From contig JACEFZ010017849.1 in assembly GCA_014155875.1 (NCBI GenBank), positions 246,501 through 310,500 on the forward strand: a stretch of 64,000 nt of DNA, read 5' to 3'. The position numbers were made by a program, and so were the translations under genes. This document shows, piece after piece, positions 31,202 to 43,140 of the stretch. Source of the DNA: Cepaea nemoralis (taxonomy: Eukaryota; Mollusca; Gastropoda; Stylommatophora; Helicidae). The notes below the pieces were generated by a model. The model was given only the letters and a program-made list of their open reading frames with translations. It ran no database searches and was not told where the DNA came from. How positions within the stretch are numbered: position 1 is the stretch's first letter; each line of letters starts with the position of its first letter.

Positions 31202-31490
31202 ACTATAGTCTGTTTACTTTTGTCTGCCCCAATATAAATTCCATATCTCAGTAACCAACTGAGGGAAAATGATGAAATTTAGCATATAACCTTATCATTA
31301 TGTCCAGCAATTTGGAAACCAACCACCTTGCGCTGATTTCTAACAATGGTATGCATGTCGGCTGTTCAGTAAGCAATTGCAAACTACTGAAAATAAGATT
31401 GTCTGTAAAATCACATACAGCTTAAAAATTCTGGAGTTGATTGTGACATCCTGTAAAGGTTATGCAACCAACTTAGCTTCAGTCATACAT
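31202..31490 (+). repeat. Boundary domain I of satellite-bearing element
   Basis: Starts with palindrome ACTATAGT (31202-31209), then CTGTTTACTTTTGTCTGCCC and a run including CAGTAACCAACTGAGGG and AATGATGAAATTTAGC. The same text occurs inverted at 48610-48738. Similar beginnings at 32679 and 47168 suggest one element end used repeatedly. DNA transposon termini often look like this, but no transposase is present. Confidence 0.6.
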
Positions 31491-31553
31491 GGTATCTTCC
31501 TAGTACTTCAGTCATCTATGGAAATATCATGCTAGTTTTTTAAATAAATGTTT
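31491..31553 (+). repeat. Short forward satellite remnant
   Basis: Two units of CTAGTACTTCAGTCATCTAT type before the SINE. Confidence 0.7.
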
Positions 31554-31787
31554 GCATATCCTTTACAGGACATCTCTGTCAACATCAGCGTCTTTCAGCT
31601 GATTGTTGATTTCTTGGCAAAATTACGCTCAGTAGTTTGCTATTGCTTTCTGAGCGACTGGCTCACATACCCCATAAGTTACTGTCGCGGTTAGAACCGC
31701 TACTGATTCTCGCCGTCGCCGCGTTACTCACGAGAGTATACGGGATTACAGAGAAAGTCGTTTAACCGCAAGGCCAGGGAGACCGGC
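31554..31787 (-). mobile_element. tRNA-headed SINE, family A (copy 2)
   Basis: Minus strand GCCGGTCTCCCTGGCCTTGC head, then the conserved body down to GTCCTGTAAAGGATATGC. Inserted within the satellite, which resumes at 31788. Confidence 0.8.
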
Positions 31788-32678
31788 ATCATACTAGTAC
31801 TTCAGTGATATATGGAAATATCAAACTAGTACTTCAGCCATATATGGAAATATCATACTAGTACTTCAGTCATATACCGAAATGTCATACTAGTACTTCA
31901 GTTATAAATGGAAATATCATATTAGTACTTCAGTTATTATGAAAATGTCATACTAGTACTTCAGTCATACATGATATAGTATATTAGTACTTCATTCATA
32001 TATGTAAATATCATGCTAGTACTTTAGTCATACATGATATATTATTTTAGTACTTCAGTCATATATGGAAATATGCTAGTACTTCAGTCACATTTGGAAA
32101 TATTATACTAGTACTTCAGTCATACATGGTATATTAATATGTCAATTATATATGGAAAAATCACACTAGTACTTCAGTCATACATGGTATATTAATTCTT
32201 CAGTCATTTGGAAATATCATACTAGTACTTCAGTCATAACTGGGAAAATCATACTAGTACTTCAGTCATATATGGTGTACTAATACTACAGTTATATGGA
32301 AGTATTATTCCAGTAATTCAGTCATAACTGGAAATATCATACTAGTACTTCAGTCATAACTGAAAATATCATACTAGTACTTTTGTCATACATGGTATAT
32401 TAACACTTCCGTCATATATGGAAATATCATACTAGTACTTCAGTCATACATGGTGTATTAATACTACATTTATATGGAAATATAATTCTAGTACTTCAAT
32501 CTTAACTGGAAATATCATACTAGTACTTCAGTCATAACTGGAAATATCATACTAGTACTTCAGTCATAACTGGAATTATTATACTAGTACTTCAGTCGTA
32601 TGTGGAAATATCATAATAGTACTTCAGTCATAACTGGAAATTTCATACTAGTACTTCAGCCATATATGGAAATATCAT
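31788..32678 (+). repeat. 32-bp satellite, forward, diverged
   Basis: About 27 units of ATACTAGTACTTCAGTCATA plus a variable ACTGGAAATATC or ATGGTATATTA end. The unit order is largely the same at 46290-47167, so the array was duplicated as a block. Confidence 0.9.
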
Positions 32679-33003
32679 ACTATAGTATGTCCACATTTGT
32701 TTGCCTTCATTCACGATCAATTATTATGAAAACTGTCTGTTGCATCGTTATGAAATTTTTCCAGCCGTCTTATATTTACCCCCACCCAAGGAATATGTCT
32801 TTGATAGGTCCAAAAACAACTTAAATCATTGAAAGCGGCAACATTCCTTTGATGTTTTGCTGAACAACTAGTGATTTCTCGCTAACAAAGTTATTTTTAC
32901 GGTAATGTGAGACCTGCTAATTCTGATGACACACAAAGGCGTATCCGGATTCGTATGGGAGTGGGTGCAATGAAAGAACTAGCTTTCATCTAGCGGAACT
33001 AGC
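32679..33003 (+). repeat. Boundary domain II of satellite-bearing element
   Basis: ACTATAGT at 32679-32686, then ATGTCCACATTTGTTTGCC and about 300 bp (GTTGCATCGTTATGAAATTT, GGCGTATCCGGATTCGTATG) repeated at 47168-47480. No coding sequence. Confidence 0.75.
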
Positions 33004-33213
33004 GGTCGGCTGCATTGCACCGGGTTTTTATCCCATATGGCTCAGTTTCTTTTCGCAGTGCGGAGAGCGTCGCACAAAGCACGAACTCCGTAGCTCCAGC
33101 GACGACCCTCGGGAGTCTCCGAAAAAATGCACTCGTGAAATGAAGGACGCGACCCGGAATCGAACACACAACCTTCGGAGCCCGAGTCAGATGGCTTGAC
33201 CACTTCACCACGG
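33004..33213 (-). mobile_element. tRNA-derived SINE, family B (copy 2)
   Basis: Minus strand: CCGTGGTGAAGTGGTCAAGC head, TCTGACTCGGGCTCCGAAG, B box GTGTTCGATTCCGGGTC, body to CCCGGTGCAATGCAGCC. Nearly identical to 47481-47695. Confidence 0.85.
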
Positions 33214-33635
33214 AGAATCCCGAGAGGGGTGCAATGTGTAATATTAGTAAAAACAGAGAATTTACAGAGGCATGTGGTAAATAATTTGTAAATTAGCAGG
33301 AAAGAAGAAGGAATATATTTCTTACCTTATTTTTCATTTTCTTCTTGTTTCTTCAGCTGATGCTGATGCTGTAATGTTTAGGGCCTGCAATTCGTCTGAA
33401 TAGTTGGAGCAAAATATCCCAGTAAGTGTGTACGTAGATTAAGGTCTGCGATCTGCTCAGACCTTAATCTGTGTCGGACGATTCCAGTAAATTGATGATT
33501 GCTTTCGGTTGCATAAAATTCAATCCATCCTTTCTCCAATAGTCCTCTTCCTCTTTCAACACATGGTCCTGATGTTTTTTTCCAGTAACTTTTATCAATA
33601 TTTAATAGCGCGGACAGACAGACAGAAAGGTAGGT
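33214..33635. repeat. Duplicated tail block with perfect 13-bp hairpin
   Basis: Matches 47696-48110. A perfect inverted repeat at 33436-33470 has arms AGATTAAGGTCTG and CAGACCTTAATCT with a 9-base loop. It ends in a GACAGACAGA microsatellite. An 87-codon minus ORF (33641-33378) overlaps it; I cannot assign it and it is probably incidental. Confidence 0.75.
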
Positions 33636-33792
33636 CACCACTTACAGTGTTGTCCCTAAATGTTTCAAATGTTGTCACAACTATCACCACTTACAGTGTT
33701 GTCCCTGAATGTTTCAAATGTTGTCACAACTATCACCACTTACATTATTGTCCCTGAATGTTTCACATGTTGTCACAACTATCACCACTTAC
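33636..33792 (-). repeat. 49-bp minisatellite, short array at ERCC6L2 copy 2
   Basis: About three copies of the unit seen at 1-879, ending at the second ERCC6L2 exon end. The last units retain the donor GTAAGTGG. Confidence 0.9.
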
Positions 33793-35074
33793 AGTATTGT
33801 CCCTGAATTTTTCAAATGTTGTCACAACTACTTCCAACTTTCCCTTCCTGAGGTTATCAAGCCAGACCTCCTTCTCAACACTATGAAATTTGCTTGCGTT
33901 AAAATATTCCCATGTCTTGAGTTCATCCAGCCAGTTATACAATACAGCACTTGGCCCAATAATGAGGAATGGTTTATGTGCCTGTTTTGGAGGGCTACTT
34001 GGAATATCATCTGACATCTGGCATATACATTTTGGGATATTATGTAGGGTATCCATTTGATTTCCTTGTTTCCCCAGCAGTGCTGCCAGGAAACCTTAAC
34101 CTGTATTGTCTTGCCAAGTCCCATATCATCTCCTAAAATGGCTCCAGTCTGTGCAACATAATGCTGGTAAAGAAAACGAATGCCTTCCCTCTGATAATCT
34201 CGAAGGTGCTGATTTATTGTTGCAGGAACTATTACTGCAGACTGTACATCATCAATGGATAGCTTGTAGCCAACTTTATCAGATGTTGGTGTGACAGTCA
34301 ACCAAGGCCGTTCTTCATGAATTTCTTAGACACCATAATAGTCTTTTGTGCAACTGACTGAAATCTCTTCCATGTTCATTTCTCATTCTGTGTCTTGCGT
34401 GCTGCACATGATGTTCACATCATCCCTAGCACTACTGCTCATTACTAATATTTGAAACTTAAATCTTGTTGCTTTCTTGTGGCCTTTTCTACAACTGTTG
34501 TATATTTTTCTTGTTTACAACTATCATGCTGTGACAGTGAAAGAAATCAAGGCTGTGCTTCGACGATCAAAAAACAGTCCAAGTGACTTCCAAGGTGCTG
34601 ACCTCATCTGGCAGAGGACTGACGAGGACAAGGGCAAAGCCCTCTTTGAACGCTACCTTGAGCAGAGCAACCAGACAGACATGGGAGGCCGAAATCTGGC
34701 CAAGGAGGTCACCTCAGACAGATGCAAGGCCCAGAACCCTTCGGATGAAGACACAGTGACAGTGAAAGAAATCAAGGCTGTGCTTCGACGATCAAAAAAC
34801 AGTGCTCCAGGTCCTGATGGCTTTCGTTTCTGCTGCACTCACTTACTCCCTCAACAAAGGATGATGCCCCTTTATGTGAATTAAGCCACTTTAAAGGCAC
34901 ATGAGTCCCGTGACCCAGCCAGGATATTTTAGTCTGATTTGAGGTAACACTGGCTTCAGTCTCATCATCTGAATCCAAATAGTAATGAAACTTCTCTTCC
35001 AGCCTTGAATCATTTTCCTGTCTAGTCAGCGGCTGAAAGAGGTCAGAACATACTGACTGTCTATTACTAGCCAT
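33793..35074 (-). pseudogene. ERCC6L2: ERCC6L2-like SNF2 helicase, N-terminal fragment (copy 2)
   Basis: Starts at ATG 35074 ([16 protein letters not shown]). The coding text is interrupted by a LINE piece at 34531-34820. It resumes with [20 protein letters not shown] and [12 protein letters not shown], then shifts frame by an indel near 34099. It continues in another frame with [40 protein letters not shown] and FEKFRDN, and ends at a GTAAGTGG donor (33792). It keeps the ~49 bp and ~27 bp missing from copy 1 but has its own stop near 34325, the frameshift and the insertion. It is clearly a pseudogene. No DEAH motif is included. Confidence 0.85.
34531..34820 (+). mobile_element. LINE ORF2 piece inserted in ERCC6L2 copy 2
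   Basis: A plus-strand match to the linker region before RT in the LINEs at 36160, 52770 and 59140 (FQGADLIWQRT, ALFERYLEQSNQTDMGG, VTVKEIKAVLRRSKNSAPGP). The first 48 bp (34531-34578) are a second copy of 34755-34802, so the piece begins with a tandem duplication. About 10 bp of ERCC6L2 were lost and no target duplication is visible. Confidence 0.85.
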
Positions 35075-35215
35075 CTTATAAAAATGGATATCCGTTCGAT
35101 ATTATATTTAGGTGTTACTACTGTAACCTAGCGCCGACTGTGGTGTAACAACATAGTTTCTTTCACTGCCGTTCTAGTTGTGTTTATTATGTGTCTAAAT
35201 CTCGAGACAAATAAA
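35075..35215 (-). repeat. Duplicated 5' flank of ERCC6L2 fragment 2
   Basis: Near-identical to 1806-1950, including GTAACCTAGCGCCGACTGTG. Homology ends near ATAAACACAC. Confidence 0.75.
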
Positions 35216-35599
35216 CACACTCTGGCTGAATCGGGTGTAAACCCGCTTTTAATATGCAAGGGGTAGGAATCGATCAACAAACCGGATTAATTTGTATATA
35301 TATATATATTCACAGATGTATGCACATACCACATCATGCTGTGATGACGTCAGTCTGCTAGCCCTGTCTACGGCCTACCAGCGCGCGTAAATATGAGTTA
35401 AGTCGTGATGAAAAGTTACCCAATAATAAACGATCCCGACCTTGTAGCGTGATGGAAACTTAAACAAAATTACTAAAATGGATGTAAAACGCAAAACTGC
35501 ATTCATTGGCATAAACATCGCTGTGAATGTTCCATAAGAATATTAAATAGTCATCGCTCGAGAATGACATGAAAGCGGCTATTTCCCACCATTGAAATA
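35216..35599. other. Non-coding interval
   Basis: Includes a short (TA)n at 35297-35310. No repeat partner or gene recognised. Confidence 0.35.
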
Positions 35600-38574
35600 A
35601 CACATCATTGTTGATCATAGCATGCGATGAGGACAGTGCTTTTGATCTGGCGCTAGTTTCACCTTCACTCACTACAGTGTGTAGATGGGGTGTCCTAGGA
35701 CACCATGGCAGCGACCACCACCCTTGCAGCATATTGGTGGAGAAAGGGAGAACCAGGCAGCACAAGCTAAAGATAAAGACGTTCCAGTATGACAATACAG
35801 GGCAAGATGTGGTGAGTAAAATAAGACGTGACAAGCGCAGAACGGTTCAGGGCAGAAAAAAAAGCTGGGAGCAGCCACCGAGGTGGAGTTTCGAGGTGGA
35901 GAAGGCTTGGGTGGATAAGCGTAGTGCTGTAAGGAGATGGCAAAATGCCAAGAAGAACAGAGCTGGTCATCCTAGTCCCAGCTTGCACTTAGAAAGAGAG
36001 ATGCACACAAAAGTAAGCTATTTCAAAAAACTGGTCAAGGTGGTTAAAAGCGAAAAATGGGCAGAGGTGTGTCAAAGAGTAAGCACAGACAAGTCACTGA
36101 AATTGTTCTGGCGACTACATAAAAGCATGAGTGGTGTAGTCAAGAATAAGAGCATTTCTGACTTCCAAGGTGCTGACCTCATCTGGCAGAGGACTGGCGA
36201 GGACAAGTGCAAAGCCCTCTTTGAACGCTACCTTGAGCAGAGCAACCAGACAGACATGGGAGGCCGAAATCTGGCCAAGGAGGTCACCTCAGACAGATGC
36301 AAGGAACAGAACACTTCGGATGAAAACACAGTGACAGTGAAAGAAATCAAGGCTGTGCTTCGACGATCAAAAAACAGTGCTCCAGTTCCTGATGACATAA
36401 AAAACGACGACATAAATAGGTGTACCGACAATGAGCTAGAGAAACTAGCAGACATGTACAACAACAGTATAGGGAGTGCTAGCATCAAGGAGGAATGGTT
36501 ACACAGCTATCTGATTCCCTTGCCGAAGCCTGACAAAGACCACAAAAAAATTCAGGGATATCGAATTATAACCATGCAGAATACAATAGGCAAGCTGCTG
36601 GAGAAGGTTTAATTGCCAGGAAAATATCAAGCCAACTAGAGAGGCAAGGTGTTTTCCCACCTACCCTGGGTGGGTACAGTCCAAAAAGAGAAACCTGGAC
36701 CAATGCAGCAGTCTTTGCCCATGATGTCTATGAAGGTTTCCACTCAGGCACTGAAACTGTTGCTGCAGCGATTGATCTTGAGGACGCATACAACAGAGTA
36801 CCACTGGATTTTTTTAATGTTCAGCTTCTTGAACTAAACGTAAGTCCATTCCTCCTTAGTTGGATCGCTGCAGCCCTCTTCCAACGGAAAGTAGTTTTTA
36901 GATGTGGCAGTTGGACTTCGGAACCAACAACAATATATCCTGGCCTACCACAGGGATCACCATTATCTCCGGTACTGTTCAACGCCTACACAGTGAGAAT
37001 CACCAGTGAGCAGATCACTGGACCTGGCAGGACATTGTCATATGCCGATGATGTGTTAGTGTATCGTCAGGGTAAGGATAGAGAGGAGGTTGCTGTGGAA
37101 CTACAAACCGAACTCAATCGCATAAGTACTTGGTGTGATGAAGCTAGGGCAATGGTCAACCCAACAAAAGCAACAGTGACTTGGTTCTCGTTGAATAATC
37201 ATATTGTCAACAATCCAACACCAACTGTAATGCTGTGTTCAGAGACGGTGGAAAGAATGCAGGCAATGAATTACCTGGGGATACGGTTTGATCGAAGCCG
37301 TGCTTATAATGTGCACATAGACCAGGTGATAACAAAGGCCAAACGGAGTTTGGCAGCGATGCGGGTGATGGCGGCAGCAAACTGTGAGCAGCGCCATCTA
37401 TGTCTTCTGTACGAGGGGCTGGTCATGTCTGTTTTGGAGTATGCAATGGCAATCCTGACTCTCAGCCATAAGCAGATAGAAAGGATGGAAAAGATACAGA
37501 ATTAAGCTATGCGCATTATTCTTGGATGTACAAGAGATACAGCATGCAGGGCGATGCGCTACCTTCTTGATTTTCCAACCATTGAAGAGAGAATACAGGT
37601 TTGCAGGGCACGCGCCTACCTCAGAATTAACGCAAACACACAACATCCACTGCATAGTGAAATTAGGAAGGTGAAGGGCAGCAGGTTAAAAAGAGGACGG
37701 TCGTGGATGGGTCAAGCCGAAGACATTCTTCAACAGGTGTGTTCACTTGAGGACTTAGAACCTGGCGAGGAGTGGATGCAAGTGCCAACAGACTTCTGCA
37801 CATCCTTTTCAGTTTGCATCCAACTAGATAGGAAATGCAGACAAGAAAATCCGTCTGCTGTTGAGGCTGAAGTACAAGCGTTGATTTTCGAGAATTCGCT
37901 AGACGGTGACGCGGTCATCTACACAGATGGGTCGGTCGTCCGACATGTGAGAAGCTCATGGGCCTTTACAGCTCGGGCCGGAGGGAGAATTGTGAAGGAG
38001 GACTCTGGTGCTTTCACTGAAACCACAAGTAGCCTGACCATGGAAGTCATGGCAGTAAGTAAAGCAATAATATGGCTCGAGACACAGACATTCACTAGGG
38101 CTTGCTTCCTTAGCGACTCAATGAACATGATCAAGAGGATAGAGGAGGGGTCGATCCGAAGAGAATGGTTGCTGCCTCTGAAGCGGTCTCGGCTGGCAAA
38201 GATTAGTCTCATCTTCGTGCCAGGGCATGCGGGAGTACAAGGAAATGAGCGGGCTGACAAGCACGCAGGTGAGGCTACTGTGGAGGGCGGACGCGCCATG
38301 GACCAGGCTGACATTATAAATGCTCTACGAGAAGTGAGACTTTTGCGAGAACCAAGTGATGACTGTGAATCTACAACAATGGCCAGACTGCGAGAGCAGC
38401 AAATTAAAAGAGGGGTGGCCAAACAAGAACACTACGCAGGAAGCCAAAGAAGATTGATAAACCAACACAGAACTGGCGTCGTTAGCCGCTACACGCTGCG
38501 GGATTTGCTGATGAGGGGATCCGAGCATTTATAGACTGAATGGTTCGATGTGCAATGAGGAGGATGATCTGTCG

Positions 38575-38623
<49 letters not shown>
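35600..38623 (+). mobile_element. RNase H-bearing LINE, copy B (broken ORF2)
   Basis: ORF2 in several frames. Endonuclease end with HHGSDHHP near 35697. A linker shared with the other copies. RT with GGYSPKRETWTN, LPQGSPLSPVLFNAY near 36945 and YADDVLVYRQGKD near 37030. RNase H with YTDGSVVRHVRSSWAF, MEVMAVSKAI, FLSDSMNMI and FVPGHAGVQGNERADKHAG. It ends with a (CTAA)n tail, 38575-38623. RNase H plus a simple-repeat tail fits the I/Nimb-like group. Lesions: +2 bases near 36608, an indel near 36815, and a stop at 37503 (GAA to TAA). Its RNase H frame is intact, unlike copy C. Confidence 0.9.
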
Positions 38624-39178
38624 TAGCATGCGATCTTCATCATTTTAGTTTGGCATTTGCCCTCCGACTTTAATAGTCCAAAATAACACAATTTATATAA
38701 AAATGAATGGTTGATTTAATAATACATCTAAGAACAAACACAGACATCTACATAAAACGTGATTTGTGGGTCTACTTACGCCTGAAAATGTTACTCTGTA
38801 TTTCTGTGTCGGAAGCGAATTTCAGAAACACGAGATGTTCAAAGTGTAAACCACCTCTCCAAAGGCGAAAGATTTATTCGTTTGTGAAGAGAAACCAGAG
38901 TAAGTGTAAACCAGTGTTGGAGAACCTTTATAAAGTAATCGGTCCTTTTTTTACGCGATCTTGAAATAATCGGGGAATTTAACATAACGAGTACTCTATA
39001 TATCCTTAATATCGGGAACAAGAACAAGGAAGTGAAAATCGCAGTAAGAATCATCTCCGGCAACGTTCGGTAACAGATAAACGTAGTAGTAGCTATTATA
39101 AGTATCTTCCATGCATAGTCTGGTCACGTCGATTAACTTCATTGGTATTCCAAAAACAAAACGGATTATTATTATTAT

Positions 39179-39186
<8 letters not shown>
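38624..39186. other. Non-coding interval
   Basis: AT-rich. Short ORFs on both strands show no family features. Confidence 0.35.

Positions 39187-39188
<2 letters not shown>

Positions 39189-39226
<38 letters not shown>
39189..39226. repeat. Poly-G run
   Basis: About 38 consecutive G residues with TTTTTTTT before it. It sits directly 3' of the GRP94 pseudogene on its strand (poly-C). Its length may not be exact in an assembly. Confidence 0.9.
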
Positions 39227-39227
<1 letters not shown>

Positions 39228-39239
39228 GGTAAATTTACA

Positions 39240-39612
39240 TTTATTGATATAATTTATTGATAACTTTCCTGGAGAACTCTTCCTCATCATGATCACTTGA
39301 TCCCTTCTCTGCTTTCTCAGCATCATCATCTTCAATTGGCTCTTCAGCCTGTTGCTCCTGGCTTGTCGAAAGGTAAATATTGAAGTTAATGAACTGGCTG
39401 TATTTCTTCATCAGGTTCTCCAGAGTAGTTTCTTCAAGGTAGTTTCAGTGGCAGTGTTGGCTTCACCCAGTTTCGGCAGGAAATCGCTAGTTCCAGATTT
39501 GGCTATTGTAACCCAGATTTTAATGAGATCATACTTTGTCATACCAAAGCCTGTATCTGTGATGTGCAGAACTTTGTTCTCCTTTATGAAGCATCAAGGA
39601 CTAGGCACAACT
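39240..39612 (-). pseudogene. HSP90B1: GRP94/endoplasmin (HSP90B1) pseudogene fragment
   Basis: The minus strand reads [37 protein letters not shown], then, after a deletion of roughly 70 codons and a frame change, [40 protein letters not shown] and a stop after NKLYQ. GRP94 is the ER HSP90 chaperone. DTGxGM is part of its ATP-binding pocket, and KKYSQFINF-IY plus an acidic linker follow in the family. The two parts flank the missing GRP94 segment, so this is an internally deleted relic. Whether it came by retrotransposition or DNA duplication is unclear. Confidence 0.85.
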
Positions 39613-40127
39613 ACCATGGTAGTAAAACAAAGACACAACACGCGTATACTGTATGTCTCAAAACAACAAGACTTACTGCACTGGTCAGAGAAGATACAGA
39701 AAGTCCTTCAGCCGACCTGTTAGCGTGAAACTCATTGGAAGTGTGGCCGAGGTTTGGCGCGGGCAGCTAAACAAAATCCTCCTGCCGGACACGATGCACG
39801 CTGCGAGATGACCGCTGCTATACTCAGGCGATCCCGGATGCTTGGTCAATGACTTAAGAACAATGAAGCACCACTGTCTAGCTTGCCAACTAACATCCCT
39901 GTACACCGCAGGTGTTACTGCTAATGTCTTAATTACAATTTCAGCGACTTTCCTGCTGTTGGAGAGTGGAAGCGGAGGCAATTACAAATTAGTGCTCCAA
40001 GGGATAATTCTTGCTGTATGACCAAGTGGAAAGGGAGAGAAAAGCAGTTGGTGCTCGGACTCGTCCCCGCAGACTCCGCAGAGTGGCGAGGCATCGCGAT
40101 TGGGAACCGCAGTGCTGCAGTGACTCA

Positions 40128-40162
<35 letters not shown>

Positions 40163-40239
40163 CGGGAACAGCAGTGCTACAGTGACTATGACTCACAGTG
40201 TCAGCCGCAAAGTGATGACAACTTCTGATTGTTTTTTTT
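39613..40239. other. Non-coding interval with (GT)n
   Basis: Holds (GT)n at 40131-40158 and no recognisable gene. Minus-strand ORF 39981-39685 has no family features. Confidence 0.35.
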
Positions 40240-43140
40240 TTAAAACTTTTATTGAGTGTTAAGAAACATTTGCATTTGTATTGTTCGTGTTGTTACAGAG
40301 CGTTGCATGTGGAAGTGTAGGTGACATATGCGCAAATTTTTACAACATTTGTTTCAACATTTTTACATTTGAAATGGGGGGGTAACGAAAAACGAGTACA
40401 AACAACAACAAGACGATAGTATACCATTTTTTTCCCTTTGCCACCCTCTCACCTGTCAGCTCCAACCCCACAAATACCATCATCACCACTTGGTAATGAG
40501 GAAAATGGCAGTAAAAACCTGTTGGAACCAACTGGTGAAGGCGGCAGTAGCATCAAAACCAACAGTGTCGAAAAGGTGGGGGAAAAGGGGGGGGGGTGGT
40601 TGTCAAGGGGTATACTAGTTTACAATGCAGAAAGGTAGTTGTTGCATTTGTATTGTTCGTGTTGTTACATGCGTACTGTGTGTTCAGTATTTGTGTGCGT
40701 GTATTTACGGATCGTTGCGTCTGGGCGTGTAGGTGACATATGTGTAATATTACAACAATTAATTCATTTGCATATTTACATGTCAAAGGGGGGGGGGGGG
40801 GGGGTAACCCAAAATTTATTTATTACCGTGCTTGTTCCCCCTGTCACCACCATCTCCAGCCGGCTCCAAAGCCACCAATACCATCGCCACCTTTTCAGGT
40901 AATGATGGCAGTGGCAGCCAATTGATAGAACCAACCAGCGAGGGCGGTAGCAGCGTCAAAACAACCAACAGTAAAACAAGCGGGGAGGAGGGGAACTGAG
41001 GGAGCATAATAGTAATAGTAAACATCCATACAAATTAACAACAATAAAATTGATAGCAATAACCCTTAATAATTGAATGACGAAAAAATAATAGACGTGT
41101 AGGTGACATATGCGCAAATTTTCCAACATTTTATACATTTGAACATTTCTTCATTGACATTGTTGTAAGGAAATGTTTTAAATCAAAAGCGTGATGGTAG
41201 TGGGCTGCTATTATTTCCCCTGCCGCCCCGCTCTCCTGTCAGCTCCAAAACTCCTACCAAGTACCATCACCACTCCTCGGTGATGATAAACATGGCGGTG
41301 CAAAAACTGTTTAGAACCAAACGGTGAGGGTGGCAGCAGAGACAACAATCACAATATCAAAAAGGTGGGAAAGGGGGATGTGACAGTATACGCGTTTACA
41401 AAGCCATATATATTAATAGTGATTACAATGATAATAATGCAAAGTAACAACCAAATACATAAATAAATATAATAGTGACAAGGAATAACACTATGTCCTA
41501 CGCTGCTAAGGGTGATAGTGATAGACTCAATGATAATAAATAGTTTTAACATGTGATTCTATGTGCTAAATTGATTATCTTAGGAATGGTGTTTACATGA
41601 AATACATCTTATAATAATAATGACAAAGAATAAAAACTACTAAGGGTGATAACAGCAATGCTAATAAACACAATGATAAAATCATTTTTGATAATGATCA
41701 CATTTCCAAACATGTGATTCCATTTGCTAAAATGATTTTCTTAGAAATGGTGTTAAAATATGGCTGGTACATACAATAACAATTGCATCCTGCACTGTTT
41801 AATAATATAGTAGGTGTAAAAAGGAGTTGGTTATCTTTTTTTCTCCTTGCTTTTTATTTTTTTTTTAATTTTTACATATACTTGCAACATGCAATGTTCA
41901 ATAATAGTAGAAGTAAAAGGAGTTGGTTATCTTTTTCTCCTTGCTTATTTTTTTTTTCCTTTTGGTCTTATTTGTAAGGGTTCATTCATTTTTTCCCTTC
42001 CTCTTTTTTAAATTTTTTTTTAACTTATTGTAAAAAGTAAACAAGCATCAGTATTAGCACAAATTTTTACAATCTTTACATTTTTGTTTCCCTTGCCACC
42101 CTCTCACCAATTTGGTTCCACTCCACCAATGCCATTACCCCCCTCTCTGGGCAATGATGGTAAAGGCAGGATAAATATTTGAACCAAACCGGTGTGGGTA
42201 TCAGCAAAGGCAGCAACAAACCATGAGCAAGGGGAGGGGGGGGGCACATGGGAAAGGGGTTTTGGTTTATTACTAATGATGATAATAATAATAATGACAG
42301 GAGGAGACATACTGAGGGTAATAACAGCAATTATAAGAAACAGCAATGGTAATAATAGTTATGAAAATGATAAACATTTTTACAATATGTGATTCCATTT
42401 GCTAGGATGATTTTCTTTGTAATGGTGTTAAACATAGCCTAGCAGGTACATACACATGCAAGCTGCAGTTTTTAGTAATACTTGGAGTAAAGGAGTGGGT
42501 TATATTTTCCTCCTTGTTTTTTTTTTTTTCCCTAAATGTAGGGGTTCATTCATATTTTCCTCTTTGCTCTCTCTTTCTTTTTTTTTACTAAAAATTAACC
42601 AAACATTTGTATTTGCATAAGTTTTTACAGTATCATTGGTTTGATAACCATATGTGTTTTTGTATTTATTCATTCATTCAACACTCACTCACATGATTCA
42701 AAGGGGGTGACTAAGAGAAAGGGAAATCTTTACATTTTTGTTTCCCGCGCTACCCTCCCACCAATTGTTCCATTCCATCAATGCTCTCCTGACCACCCTG
42801 GTAATGATGGCACAGGCAGGACAAATGTTTGAACCAACCAGTGGGGTTAGTAGCAAAGGCAACAAACCGTAAGAACAAAGGGGGGGGGGGGGGGGGCACG
42901 GGGGAGATGAAATAGTAAAATAATAATGATGATATCAATAATACTTATAACATTAATGATACTAAGGATAGTAAAGGTAGAATAAGGATGGTCATAATAA
43001 TAAAAATGATAATCATAATAATAATAATAATGATAATAATAATAATAATAATAATTATAGTATAACAGATATGTGATTTTATTTACTAAAGTGATGATCT
43101 TAGTAGTGGTGGTAGTATAGCACAACAAGTGCATTTAAAG
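40240..43140. repeat. Diverged tandem macro-repeat, ~670-bp period
   Basis: One motif type (TTTCCCTTGCCACCCTCTCA, then ACCAAT/ACCATC, GGTAATGA, GAACCAA, G-run) recurs near 40435, 40840, 41215, 42090 and 42740. A second motif (GTGATTCCATTTGCTAAAAT, ATGGTGTT) recurs near 41551, 41714, 42388 and 43072. The last intervals are 665-684 bp. Copies are separated by poly-G and AAT/ATG-rich microsatellites. No ORF is conserved between copies. Confidence 0.75.

Noticed and set aside
39189..39226. G-quadruplex regulatory site
   Set aside because: A plain homopolymer with uncertain length. Any structural role would be speculation without a gene nearby.
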